Source: JAFECT01 sp035551675
GTDB taxonomy: Bacteria > Pseudomonadota > Alphaproteobacteria > Caulobacterales > Caulobacteraceae
DNA: 64,000 nucleotides
Direction: 5' to 3'
Assembly (NCBI GenBank): GCA_035551675.1
Contig: DASZMV010000037.1
Span: 1 to 64,000, forward strand
The first letter of the stretch is position 1; each line of letters starts with the position of its first letter. A program made the position numbers and the translations under genes. Positions 37,123-45,708 of this stretch are shown one piece after another. The notes beneath the pieces are model-generated. The model had not been told where the DNA came from, searched no databases, and saw nothing but the letters and a program-made list of their open reading frames with translations.

Positions 37123-37664
37123 AACGCCCTGCGACGGATAGTGCGTATTATGCGCGGATCCGATTTTTTATTGTCGCCGAGGGCGGAAAGAAGGGTCGAC
37201 GCAAGACAGTCGTGATGCACTTTTTGTGCTCCGCTACGTGTTTTCGAGACGAGCGAGACAGATGTCGTCAGAACTCAGCAGGTCCGGCGAGCACGGTGAG
37301 AAGAACGATGCTGGGCCGATCCGGCCCGGCCGGCCTGGGGGTTGACCCGAGATCGCGGGGACGAATATTGGGGATCGTCGGCTGTTGTCCTTCAGCTTCA
37401 TTGCCAGGAGCGGATACACGCTGACGGACCGGAATGGCGTGCGCGTACTGCAAGACGCAATGGAAGCGACGGCCGTTACAGCGATGGGCTTCTCTAACCC
37501 GAGCTCACCGTAGCGATCCGGTAAACTAATATCAAATGCGACTGAAGTCGCAGCCCCCAGGCTCTAGGGGCGCCAACGGTGACGGCACGATCCTATAGGA
37601 CGTCGCCCGAGTTGTGGCGAACAGCCGGATCTTGGAGATCCGGCTGTCGCTAGGGCTGCGCAGT
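37123..37664. other. Intergenic region after hipBA-like genes
   Basis: About 540 bp without a convincing gene. A 70-codon frame at 37212-37424 has no ribosome-binding site and no coding bias. The only structure is the strong hairpin at 37621-37647. Confidence 0.5.
37621..37647. terminator. Perfect 12-bp hairpin
   Basis: ACAGCCGGATCT and AGATCCGGCTGT pair perfectly around a 3-base loop. No T run follows, so a protein-binding or boundary role is as likely as termination. It lies 18 bp past the end of the minus-strand operon at 37665 and may end it. Confidence 0.55.
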
Positions 37665-38237
37665 TCACTTCAAATTTGGTCGTTCGTCACCGCTGGAGGG
37701 CCGTGAGTACACAAACATTCGATCCTGATCGTTTTGCCAGTGAACCTTCTTGGTGATGTAGTTGTCGATACGATCGCAATCAAACGCACACTGAACATCG
37801 AGTTGGCCTCGCGGAGCGAGAGTAACCCAGTACCTGGGGCCACCCCAAACGAGAGCTCCGGTGACGCGGCTCGGGATGTACGTCGCCGTGTGAAGGTGTG
37901 CGCTAAGCCCGGGCACACCCACGTGCTCCCAAAAGCCAACAGATTCGACGCGTTTGTCACCCGTGAGCTTTTGCCACCGGCGACCATACGTCCTCTCCTG
38001 GATGTGGTTGAAGAAGCGCCCGACATTCGGTTGGCCATCTCCCGGTCGCACTTCGTATCCGAAGTTGAAAGTGATGAAGTAGTTAAAGGGGCGCCCATGC
38101 ATAAAAGCGCGCAGTTCGTCTCTGATAGACATTGCTTTGACCATGTTGAAGAAAGCCTGCGCCGCGCTCGCGCGAACAGACAAACAAAATCCCATAATTT
38201 GCCGGCTAAGAGAGTGGCGGCGCGCTTGAACCGCCAC
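37665..38237 (-). CDS. Candidate HUH-type replication/relaxase-like protein
   Basis: A protein of up to 190 residues (a start at 38132, MSIRDELRAF, is also possible). FNYFITFNF resembles the first strand of rolling-circle Rep proteins, GRRW with a following aromatic/acidic strand is seen in HUH-like families, and AHLHTATY (residues 113-120) is a hydrophobic-His-u-His motif 2. Tyr160 followed by Lys163/Lys164 in NYITKKV suits the Y-x-x-K motif 3. Together these suggest a nicking enzyme that acts on the island, but the protein is divergent. It is the last gene of the minus-strand set 39013-38250-37665, downstream of an AlpA-like gene. Confidence 0.6.
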   Translation of the reverse strand: MAVQARRHSLSRQIMGFCLSVRASAAQAFFNMVKAMSIRDELRAFMHGRPFNYFITFNFGYEVRPGDGQPNVGRFFNHIQERTYGRRWQKLTGDKRVESVGFWEHVGVPGLSAHLHTATYIPSRVTGALVWGGPRYWVTLAPRGQLDVQCAFDCDRIDNYITKKVHWQNDQDRMFVYSRPSSGDERPNLK

Positions 38238-38249
38238 TCCCCGTTCCGT

Positions 38250-38996
38250 TTAATCGGAATTCTGGTCTAAGACCTCAAGCGCCGCATCACGGAGTTTGCG
38301 GCGCCCCACCTTCGTGCGCATCCGCCGTGCTGGCCCAAGCACGCGACAGTGGGTCAGCTGGGTCTCGCTGGGTCCTTGTACTATCGCAATGTACGCCCGA
38401 TCGATATCGACCTCAAAGAGGTACAGAAGCTTCTCGACGGCCGGTGCAGCCTTTTGGTCCGGGTCGCGCTTACCAGGGTTCACCGCCTTGGCTTGCACTT
38501 TCTTTTGCAAATGAGCTTTCGAACCGTTCGTTTTTAGCGCGCGCCCCTTCTTGTACCAATCGGCGAGGCCTTCCTTTTTCATCAATGCCTCCGCACCTTT
38601 CAGTGTCAGTTTTTTTGATTGGAGGTATTTTACGGCGGCAAGGTCGTCGCTGCGCCTTTTAAGCGCATTGGTCCGCTGACACTTATCCATCACTGGTAGG
38701 CCGGGGCCGTAGTCGATCAGGAAAAAGAGGACCGCCGCCTCGACGGACTTGGCGGGCATGCCGCGCTTCGCCGCGTGAGACAAAACTTTCTTCCTGAATG
38801 TAACGTCCTTGGCGCGACGGTTTGCTTCGCGACAGAAGCCATAGGCGTGGACGACCAACAATTGATGCGCTTTTTGGTATGCTTGGCGAGCAGACTTCAC
38901 CTTCGACCGTTTGCATAGGCCGTCCAGCCACCGTCCAACCGACACGGCGTCGCGCTTCCGCGCAGCGCGCCTCAGATTCATACTTTTCTTAGACAT
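38250..38996 (-). CDS. Hypothetical basic protein of the integrated element
   Basis: A 248-residue, strongly basic (Lys/Arg-rich) protein without signal peptide or membrane segment. It is mainly helical in its first two thirds; the final third (EKLLYLFEVDIDRAYIAIVQG) looks like a small beta domain. The charge suggests nucleic-acid binding. It lies between the AlpA-like gene (16 bp away) and the HUH-like gene (12 bp away), so the three are one transcription unit. No family recognised. Confidence 0.65.
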   Translation of the reverse strand: MSKKSMNLRRAARKRDAVSVGRWLDGLCKRSKVKSARQAYQKAHQLLVVHAYGFCREANRRAKDVTFRKKVLSHAAKRGMPAKSVEAAVLFFLIDYGPGLPVMDKCQRTNALKRRSDDLAAVKYLQSKKLTLKGAEALMKKEGLADWYKKGRALKTNGSKAHLQKKVQAKAVNPGKRDPDQKAAPAVEKLLYLFEVDIDRAYIAIVQGPSETQLTHCRVLGPARRMRTKVGRRKLRDAALEVLDQNSD

Positions 38997-39012
38997 AATG
39001 ATTTCCGCAGGC

Positions 39013-39267
39013 TCACGCGTGCGGTCCCTTAGTGGTGATGTTGGTGAGGCGTGGACGCGTTTCGATCCAGAGCTCGAAATCGGTCCGCAGGATCCGAGTG
39101 GCTTTACCGAACCGCCGAGCGATCAGTTGGCCAGCCGCGATCTGGTCGTAGACAAACGAACGGCCAAAGCCGCTCTCGCTACAGGCTTGATTGATTGTCA
39201 TCAGCCGGGGCGGCGGCCCATTTTCGACGACGACTTCTGGAGTGACGGTTGGTGCTCCGACTTCCAT
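39013..39267 (-). CDS. AlpA/excisionase-type helix-turn-helix protein
   Basis: An 84-residue DNA-binding protein. From RLMTINQACSESGFGRSFVY to RFGKATRILRTDFELWIE it follows the MerR-like winged helix of AlpA/Xis factors: first strand, recognition helix with S-x-x-x-x-Y, wing, and closing helix. Such proteins regulate excision or expression of integrated elements. Being first in an operon with the HUH-like gene, it likely belongs to the element carrying the tRNA-Phe integrase. Confidence 0.75.
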   Translation of the reverse strand: MEVGAPTVTPEVVVENGPPPRLMTINQACSESGFGRSFVYDQIAAGQLIARRFGKATRILRTDFELWIETRPRLTNITTKGPHA

Positions 39268-39346
39268 CGGATTATCTCCGGCAGCACCTACTCAATGGAG
39301 CAGGTCTGACTGCTCTCACCTTTCACCGGAAACAAAACCGCTGCTG

Positions 39347-39447
39347 GCGCAACAATCATTTCGCCTGGCGGCGCAATGGAAAATGGCAAAATAATCCTAT
39401 ACAACAGCGACTTATGAGCTGATCGCTAGCGCAACAATATTTTCGCC
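39347..39447. repeat. Iteron-like 19-bp direct repeats
   Basis: GCGCAACAATCATTTCGCC (39347-39365) and GCGCAACAATATTTTCGCC (39429-39447) share 17 of 19 bases and are 82 bp apart. A third partial box, ATTTTCGCC, lies at 39542-39550. They occupy the AT-rich gap between the divergent AlpA-like gene and the gene at 39537 and could bind the AlpA-like or HUH-like protein. Confidence 0.6.
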
Positions 39448-39536
39448 AAAAAGATCGACACCAACTCTCGCGGCAATTCCCATTTCCTGAAGCCCCGTGA
39501 CGGCTGAGGGGGCGGGTCCAACCTCACCTAGACGAA

Positions 39537-40118
39537 ATGAAATTTTCGCCTCAAAATCCGGCCATGGCCGGACGACGTCGCCGCGCGGACTTCATGGACA
39601 AGTTGGATGCTGCTCTCAACGAGGCGGCGGAAGCCGAAGACCTTCGTGACATTTTGACGGCCTTCGATGAGGTCGCGGAACTGTTGTCGACGGCGTGGAA
39701 AACCGAGAGCCCCAGAGCAAGATACCCTGTAGCCTATGCGATGCTCTATGTGCGCAGGAAGTGGCCCGCCGATTTTATGACGCTATCTGATGTGGTTGCC
39801 GTCACGGCCTGGCGTTCCGGAGTAAGCACAACCCGTTCAAAACCCGGCAAACTCAAAGCCGACAGCGTGGCGGCACTACACGAGGAAATTCTTCCCTTTG
39901 TCGCTATCACCCTGCGGCTGAAGCCTCCGGCCACGACCAAGGTCACAAGGACACTCGCGGAACTCACGCGCGCGGACAAAAGGAAGCTCGAAGATATAAG
40001 GACGTTTATGCAGGAAAATGGCGGGTTCGAGCGGAAGCTAGAACGGAAGGGCGCAAAACGAAAACGTTCGGCGACCCCGATCGGCAGAAGGCCGGGTCCG
40101 GTCCGAAGCGACCGGTAA
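39537..40118 (+). CDS. Hypothetical protein
   Basis: A 193-residue soluble, helical and basic protein. The first half (about residues 15-110) reads as a regular helical domain with DFMDKLDAALNEAAEAEDL; the C-terminal 40 residues are Lys/Arg-rich and probably disordered. A start at 39564 (MAGRRRRADF) is equally possible. It is divergent from the AlpA-like gene across the iteron-like repeats. No family recognised. Confidence 0.55.
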   Translation: MKFSPQNPAMAGRRRRADFMDKLDAALNEAAEAEDLRDILTAFDEVAELLSTAWKTESPRARYPVAYAMLYVRRKWPADFMTLSDVVAVTAWRSGVSTTRSKPGKLKADSVAALHEEILPFVAITLRLKPPATTKVTRTLAELTRADKRKLEDIRTFMQENGGFERKLERKGAKRKRSATPIGRRPGPVRSDR

Positions 40119-40153
40119 ACCAACTCCGGGGCAAATCACACCGGAGATCGAAC

Positions 40154-40480
40154 ATGACCAAGCAAGCTCGCCCGCCGTTCCCACCAGCAACAAGGGCCAA
40201 GCGAAAGACCATAAGCAAGACGGCCGCCAAGCGCGCGCGCGTCTTGCTCGATCTGATCGAGCAGAGGAAGCTCAAGCCAAATGAAGCCTTGACGCAGCTC
40301 CTGGATCTAGCGAGCAGCCTTTTGGACGAGGTTCCACTTAGCGGCGAAGCCACGCTCGCGCGCGAGGCGCTCATCAAGCTCTCGACGCGCTATCTACCCG
40401 ATCTCATCCGCAAGCCACGGCGTGCGCGTAAGAAGGCGCTCAGCAAGGAGTTGTTCCGCGGTCGCACCTTGTGGAACTAG
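40154..40480 (+). CDS. Hypothetical basic protein
   Basis: A 108-residue Lys/Arg-rich protein with GGAG before the ATG at proper distance. A central leucine-rich helix (LDLIEQRKLKPNEALTQLLD) is flanked by basic tails. It follows the gene at 39537 by 35 bp and is probably co-transcribed. A role in DNA binding would fit the charge, but nothing proves it. Confidence 0.55.
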   Translation: MTKQARPPFPPATRAKRKTISKTAAKRARVLLDLIEQRKLKPNEALTQLLDLASSLLDEVPLSGEATLAREALIKLSTRYLPDLIRKPRRARKKALSKELFRGRTLWN

Positions 40481-40761
40481 AGGCGGGCGTCTCTGTTTCC
40501 AAGGGCATCGCTGGCTGACGCATCGTTCGCGCGGAGGCATCTCCGCGCGAGCGCTTCGTTTCTATACGGGCGCCGAGTTGAGGCATGACGCAGCGCGTCT
40601 GTCATTCCTCCTACGGCCAGATCGGCACTCACATCGGTAAATCACTGAGGCTGGCGTGGGCCGTCACAAAGATATGGCGCTCAATCCTAATTCGCCTGTG
40701 GTCGACGCTCTCCGTGATGCAGCGGTGAGCGCAAGAAAACTCTTAATCGGAGAAACTGGCA

Positions 40762-41220
40762 ATGCGCTATCACGTCGGTAATCACCCAGACGCGCCGTTG
40801 AAAATGTCCCAAATGGCAGTCGACTTCGAGCGCTACCTCAAGATTGCCAATATACCGATCAAGGAGAGAATCGTGGTCGGTTATGATAGGCGGGAGGACA
40901 TTTCCCACCTTTATTATTCGTTCCGAGACCGGACTGAGCTGAGCCTGGGCGCCGGGTGGATCTACAGATATCACCGCCAAGGCAAGAAGGTTGAAGCGTT
41001 TGAATTCGTCTTCGATGTGATGAAGCACGAAGGCAGCCTCTGGGCGGGATCGCCAAAGTGCGACCGCGTTCGGCTGGAGAGGATGATCAAGGAGTTGCCG
41101 GTTCGGGTTGGACTGATCGGCACGGATAAGCCTCTTTACATAACCCGGTACGCGCCGCGCAAAAGAGGGAAGAAAAAACAAGAACGAGTTCTCTACCCGT
41201 TCTTGCTGGAGAAGTTCTAG
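40762..41220 (+). CDS. Hypothetical protein
   Basis: A 152-residue soluble protein rich in aromatic and basic residues (for example KKVEAFEFVFDVMK). GGAGAA stands ten bases before the ATG. I prefer it to the 237-codon frame on the other strand because of this site and of the even distribution of hydrophobic and charged residues. It ends in a Lys/Arg stretch and LEKF. No homology recognised; a hairpin follows the stop. Confidence 0.5.
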   Translation: MRYHVGNHPDAPLKMSQMAVDFERYLKIANIPIKERIVVGYDRREDISHLYYSFRDRTELSLGAGWIYRYHRQGKKVEAFEFVFDVMKHEGSLWAGSPKCDRVRLERMIKELPVRVGLIGTDKPLYITRYAPRKRGKKKQERVLYPFLLEKF

Positions 41221-41598
41221 CGTGCAAGGGTCCGGTAACGCCAGCCCTTGCATTGCACGCGCGAGCTTCGCGCTTGCCGCCGCCGGCGACCGACTGACGA
41301 CGGCTGCGCTGCGCGTTAGCGGAGCTGCAATGCCGCGCTGGCGGGGACCAACGCGGCTGATGTTGGCGTGAGTGCGAAAGCACTGAACTACACTGACCAC
41401 CAGGTGTCGAATCCAAAAGCGTCATGCCCGCCGTGTGCGGCGGTGACCGAACTAAATTTGAACCTACCCTCCAAAGTTACCCGGTACTCGCTTGGAAAAC
41501 GCGTCGCGGGTCGGTCCTTGTGGAATTCGGTCAAGGGGCTTTTCAGGGTCAAGCGCGTTGATCAGGTCGAATAGATCCGGCCAGCCATGATACCCAAG
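41221..41598. other. Intergenic region with hairpin
   Basis: About 380 bp without a supported gene. GCAAGGG (41224-41230) and CCCTTGC (41245-41251) form a 7-bp stem right after the stop at 41220 and may end that transcript. The small frames here lack ribosome-binding sites. Confidence 0.4.
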
Positions 41599-41790
41599 TC
41601 AACCTTCTGGACGGAGGAAAGGGCAATAGACCCGATCACACCCATCGTCCGGGCAATCTGCATTGGCCCAATCAATGATCATCTGCTTGAGGTGAGACCG
41701 ATCTGAGGTCGATGGCGACTTGCCGTCGCTTATGTCCAGCAACAACTGGCGTAGCGGGCCGTACCTCAGGTGGCCGACAGGACATTCCAT
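41599..41790 (-). CDS. Small cysteine-containing hypothetical protein
   Basis: A 63-residue protein whose C-terminal half has CPDDGCDRVYC, a possible metal or disulfide cluster, with another Cys near the N terminus. It starts eight bases after the stop of the frame at 41799 on the same strand. The sequence looks like a small helical protein with a zinc-like tail, but coding is uncertain. Confidence 0.35.
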   Translation of the reverse strand: MECPVGHLRYGPLRQLLLDISDGKSPSTSDRSHLKQMIIDWANADCPDDGCDRVYCPFLRPEG

Positions 41791-41798
41791 TCAGCACC

Positions 41799-42092
41799 TC
41801 ACCTCAACGGGCTGAGTATGTCTTGCTTGCGCTGGCCGTCGATCGGGCCGTTTCCAGTGAAGTCAAGAGTGCAAGAGCACGGAACTACCCAATTGTCCGA
41901 GGGGACGCGGCGCCCGTTGTAATTTGCCAAGTGCGTTTGTCCGCCGGGAGTGCAAAAGTACCAGCGGTAGCGGCGAACTGTACGGCTCGACGACTTCAAC
42001 GCCGAAGACGATCCAAGTCTGACCGTGATTTCGGCTGCTTCATGCTCAACGGCCAGTTTGTCCTCTGAGAGGCCGTTCAGCCGCCAGTACAA
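41799..42092 (-). CDS. Possible small hypothetical protein
   Basis: A 97-residue frame with a Trp/Tyr/Cys-rich middle (RRYRWYFCTPGGQTH). It may be the first gene of a pair with 41599. Support is limited to frame length and plausible composition; no ribosome-binding site stands out. Confidence 0.3.
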   Translation of the reverse strand: MYWRLNGLSEDKLAVEHEAAEITVRLGSSSALKSSSRTVRRYRWYFCTPGGQTHLANYNGRRVPSDNWVVPCSCTLDFTGNGPIDGQRKQDILSPLR

Positions 42093-42228
42093 GAGCCGTG
42101 AAGGACAGCGACAAATCTACATCCATCCCAAGGCTGTCCTCGAACGACGTCGTGACTTTTGATCGGTTCTAAGATTATCGTCCATGCTCAGCACGATTTC
42201 AGAGTATTACCGACTAGTGTGCGCTCTT

Positions 42229-43302
42229 TCAGGCGTAGATGAGATCCGCGTAGTCGATCATCGAACCGATCGATAGAGACAGCGGCTCGAGATTGGATGA
42301 GACGCGCTGACGTGGTCGGAAGGCGACCCGAATTTCCTTCTGATATGCGTAGCCGAAATGCTTCGCCATCTCCGGCCTTCTCGGGAACACCGAAGGAACG
42401 CGATAGGGGTCATAGTAAGCGACCTTTCCAGCCATACGTGCCCATCCGTCAAACCGTGCCAAAAAGGTCGAAATCAAACATTGGATGAAGCGCGCAGGAT
42501 CTCGGATAACCAGGGCGGCGTCTGCTCCAAAGTCGGTCGGCATGCGGTAGTGGATGTGCTCGCAAAGGCTAAATAGAAAGTAGTCCTCGACTTCGATCGG
42601 CATGACGATGTCATCGTCCCCAAACTCGAGGCGGTGTCCTTGAAATATAATATGTGACTGTCCGGTAAGTCGCTCCTTGTACGTCGGAACAAAGAAGACG
42701 CGGTGAGTCTCGTCATCGCGAACGGATTCAAGAAAGCCGGCGTGGGCATAAAGGCCTGCGTTCGCCAGTCGCAACTCTCCGGTCCGAAACATTCGCTCCA
42801 AGAACTCACGCTTGCCGTACTTGACGACGATGGGAGCCTGCGGTGCCTTGTAGCCTTCGAACATGGCGACGCCAATCGGAGGACCACTTTCGAAATACTT
42901 GTGGAAGGGTGCGCGGGCAGATTGGATCAGGTCGGACGGTGGGTGGCCACCAACCCGGGACCCGTATTCCTCCAGGATATGCGTGAAAAGCTGCATAAAT
43001 TCGTCGGTCTCGGTAATCGGAACCAAGCCGATTTTACCTTCCGCGTTGAGCTCCATTGCGTTCATGAAGATATGCCGGAAACGCTCGCCGACCCGTTCAT
43101 CAGGCGCGCCGATCAAATATGGGCGCGCAAGATACGCGTGGCGCCACATCTCCTGGCGTTGGAGGCGATTCTGTTGAATGGATTTCCATTCAAAATATCG
43201 ACGCCTCTCCTCAATGCCTGCGAGGCGGCGGCGAATTTGATCCACACTAACGGTGGTCATGCGCGAACGAGTGGAAAACGCGGCGCGGAGGCGTCGATCC
43301 AT
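42229..43302 (-). CDS. Hypothetical protein downstream of Kiwa genes, DUF2971-like features
   Basis: A 357-residue soluble protein (or 343 residues from ATG 43260). The block VVKYGKREFLERMFRTGEL followed by LRLANAGLYAHAGFLESV and R-D-D-E matches in style a family of unknown function in which Y-K-Y-G, an N/D-rich turn and D-D-E are conserved, and which resembles DUF2971. Such proteins occur in mobile and defence loci. It starts 24 bp after kwaB on the same strand, so it is the third gene of the Kiwa operon. It has no membrane segment. The function is unknown. Confidence 0.6.
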   Translation of the reverse strand: MDRRLRAAFSTRSRMTTVSVDQIRRRLAGIEERRRYFEWKSIQQNRLQRQEMWRHAYLARPYLIGAPDERVGERFRHIFMNAMELNAEGKIGLVPITETDEFMQLFTHILEEYGSRVGGHPPSDLIQSARAPFHKYFESGPPIGVAMFEGYKAPQAPIVVKYGKREFLERMFRTGELRLANAGLYAHAGFLESVRDDETHRVFFVPTYKERLTGQSHIIFQGHRLEFGDDDIVMPIEVEDYFLFSLCEHIHYRMPTDFGADAALVIRDPARFIQCLISTFLARFDGWARMAGKVAYYDPYRVPSVFPRRPEMAKHFGYAYQKEIRVAFRPRQRVSSNLEPLSLSIGSMIDYADLIYA

Positions 43303-43326
43303 GGCGGTGGCATCATCACTAGAAGG

Positions 43327-44247
43327 CTAGCCAACGTCTGCGACATTTTCGACGTCGTAGAGTTTGCGGGAGAGGCGGGAGTCGAGGCGGTGATCTAACA
43401 GAGCTCGGAATATATCGGCGCAACTTCCTGGCGTCGGGACGATTTTGCCCTCGGCGTCAAACTGAATGTTGAACTTTAGGCCTGCTGCCTCGCGCCGCAG
43501 ATTGGCCATAAAGCTTTCATCCTTGTAGTGTTGTCGCTCGCGAATTGCCGTGGCACGGCGCAACTGCATCTTGTTCGTTCCAACGTACGCGAGAAGCGGA
43601 GCGAGTTCAGAAAATATTGCTAGAAACGCTGCTTCTTGCTGGAGCGCCGTAAAGTCGTCGATGTGTGCCTGTTTGTAACTGAGCAGAGACTCGAAGCGAC
43701 CCTTGCTCAAAACGAGCACCTCCTGATCGACGATGAAAAAGTCGAAGTACTTCGAGATTGTAAAGCGTTCCCGAGTGTCCAAGTCCAAACGGTTGTCGGA
43801 AAAAGTCACCGACATGGCCCCATGGGATTTGCGAGTGTACCAGCTATCGTCGGTCTTCCGCACGCCATGGATGACTCGATCACCGTTGACGAGTTTGACA
43901 ACATAGAAGCCGGCGTTAGCAATATCCTTGAGTTTACCAACTCGCTTATCCGGGCGAGGGTCCGCAGCCTGATCGATGACGAGGCGCGCGTGAGTCTGTT
44001 CGATCGGCAATGAAAGTGCGCTGGCTTCATTGTTTTGTGCCAACAGGCCATATGTCAGCGTCTCAGTGATTGCGGCGCGGGCGTCGTCAATCGCAGTTCG
44101 TAATGCGGCATCAAGCGCGTTAGTGGTCTGTACCCATCTGCCAACATAAGTGGGTGGACCGCCTCTTTCTCGTTGGGATTTCTTGAACGCCCAGACAGAC
44201 ACCGTGCTGTTGGCGACTGGAAAATTGTGGAGTGCGTCCAAAGACAT
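43327..44247 (-). CDS. kwaB: Kiwa anti-phage protein KwaB (DUF4868)
   Basis: A 306-residue cytoplasmic protein with the length and features of DUF4868: a mixed N-terminal domain and a C-terminal part with FDFFIVDQEVLVLSKGRFE and a long helical stretch. It starts three bases after the stop of a small four-helix membrane protein, which is the Kiwa arrangement. In Kiwa, the membrane partner senses phage attack at the envelope and KwaB acts on DNA to block phage replication. The family call rests on pattern recognition and context together. Confidence 0.75.
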   Translation of the reverse strand: MSLDALHNFPVANSTVSVWAFKKSQRERGGPPTYVGRWVQTTNALDAALRTAIDDARAAITETLTYGLLAQNNEASALSLPIEQTHARLVIDQAADPRPDKRVGKLKDIANAGFYVVKLVNGDRVIHGVRKTDDSWYTRKSHGAMSVTFSDNRLDLDTRERFTISKYFDFFIVDQEVLVLSKGRFESLLSYKQAHIDDFTALQQEAAFLAIFSELAPLLAYVGTNKMQLRRATAIRERQHYKDESFMANLRREAAGLKFNIQFDAEGKIVPTPGSCADIFRALLDHRLDSRLSRKLYDVENVADVG

Positions 44248-44250
44248 TTG

Positions 44251-44835
44251 TTAGCCTTTAATGAGCATCACGTCTTGGATTGTTTCTTGTTTGAATCGTT
44301 CGCCAGGCGCCGGATAAACCTTCGACAGGACGGTACCACTACTCTCTGTTTCACTACCACCTAAATACATGAAATCGATTTCATACAACTTCCAGCCGAA
44401 TGCGGTGAGAACGGGGTTAAGTATTATTTGCCCAGATTTGTAAGTTATTATGAATATCCATAGAAAAAAGACGCCGAAGCCAAGCAATTTTTTCGTATCT
44501 GCAAAGTCTAAAACCATAAACGCGACAATATATGGGAGGGTGTAATTCATGAGGTCTGCCGGCACGTGCCTAGATTTTTTTATAACAATTTCATTCTTGG
44601 GCTCAACGATACGCAGCAAGCCCAAAACGACCGCGAAGCAGATTATGCACCCGACCAGCATCGTTACGGCACGAGCCGGATGTTCGAGCGGCCACTGACA
44701 TGTGGCAGGTGACCAATTCTTACAAAAGGGCTGTCGCCAAATGCCCGCGCGTAAATCCTGCACGAGAAGAATAACACTCAGTGGCAAATAGGATGCCAAA
44801 TAGACGACCAGGGCAATCCATATCTTCGGCTGCAT
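44251..44835 (-). CDS. kwaA: Kiwa anti-phage membrane protein KwaA
   Basis: A 194-residue inner-membrane protein with four hydrophobic helices (about residues 7-27, 53-75, 95-112 and 115-136) and a soluble C-terminal tail of about 55 residues. Size, helix count and the DUF4868 gene directly downstream identify it as KwaA. The gene is far richer in A and T than its neighbours, a sign of transfer. GAAAGGG lies upstream of the ATG. KwaA senses changes at the membrane during infection and signals KwaB. Confidence 0.75.
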   Translation of the reverse strand: MQPKIWIALVVYLASYLPLSVILLVQDLRAGIWRQPFCKNWSPATCQWPLEHPARAVTMLVGCIICFAVVLGLLRIVEPKNEIVIKKSRHVPADLMNYTLPYIVAFMVLDFADTKKLLGFGVFFLWIFIITYKSGQIILNPVLTAFGWKLYEIDFMYLGGSETESSGTVLSKVYPAPGERFKQETIQDVMLIKG

Positions 44836-45027
44836 CTTTTTTGCCCTTTCGGAAGGCTAGGTAGTGTTCGTTGAGTCGCGCGAACGACAAGCTCGGGACC
44901 CGAGCGGATTGAGTGGTACTTGCGCTAAATGGCCCGAACGCATCGCTTGACAAGCTGCGGGCGATGGCAACCGAATCGGGTAAGGTGAGCGCGCACACAA
45001 AGAGACTAGGGCGAATTAGGGAAAGCG

Positions 45028-45492
45028 ATGATGCGCGATAAGCTTGGCTTGCTCTTGGCGGTGGCCGCTATGGCGTTGGCGAACCCGACGCTCGCGATTC
45101 AGCTATTTTCCATTAGTTCGGAGTGGAACGTTGGTTCGCCACATTGGACTCCCTCAAAGTGGACGCTTTTCGTTGAAAAGAGCAACGGGACGAAGGGCTT
45201 TTACCGCGTCCAACCTGCAAAAGCGCAGCCCAACCACGTCTGGGTGCAGGAGCGATTTCCAACCTGGGGCGAAGGCGACCGAGTGCAAAATCAAGTCATA
45301 AGATCGGTAGCGCTTTTGGCGGATATCGACTGCAAGGCGGGTCGATCCAAAGTGGACCAAATTGGACAGTGGACCGATGCGGATTTTCGAGGCGACGGTC
45401 GATTCGTTTCAGGTATTGTGCTTTTCGAAGAGCCAGTTGATCTCACGGCGAAGGTAGTTCAGCGCGTTTGTGCAGGCGATCGAGGAAGCTGA
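45028..45492 (+). CDS. Exported hypothetical protein
   Basis: A 154-residue protein with a signal peptide (start MMRDKLGLLL, cleavage near TLA-IQ). The mature part is rich in Trp and Lys and holds two cysteines (DIDCKAG and QRVCAG) that may pair. GGGAAAG precedes the ATG. It diverges from kwaA, with about 190 bp between them. No family recognised. Confidence 0.6.
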   Translation: MMRDKLGLLLAVAAMALANPTLAIQLFSISSEWNVGSPHWTPSKWTLFVEKSNGTKGFYRVQPAKAQPNHVWVQERFPTWGEGDRVQNQVIRSVALLADIDCKAGRSKVDQIGQWTDADFRGDGRFVSGIVLFEEPVDLTAKVVQRVCAGDRGS

Positions 45493-45708
45493 CCAGCACG
45501 TGGTCGCTCCGACAAAAAAAGCGGAGAGCGCATCTTCCTGCGGTCCTAGCCCAGGCTTTCCGCCGCGTCACTTCCGCCTTTGACTACGTACTTGGTGGCG
45601 CTCCAAGAATGGCCTGGGCGACTGCGTCGGCGCTTCGACTCGCGTGATGGAGCGGGCCAGTGCAAAAGTCCGAAATCGCACTGACGGTCTCCGACCCGCT
45701 TACGCCCC

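Noticed and set aside
37212..37424. A 70-codon frame after the HipA-like gene
   Set aside because: No ribosome-binding site, no coding bias, overlapping small frames on the other strand.
40687..41400. A 237-codon minus-strand frame opposite the gene at 40762
   Set aside because: The plus-strand frame has a good ribosome-binding site and a more natural composition; the minus-strand frame has neither.
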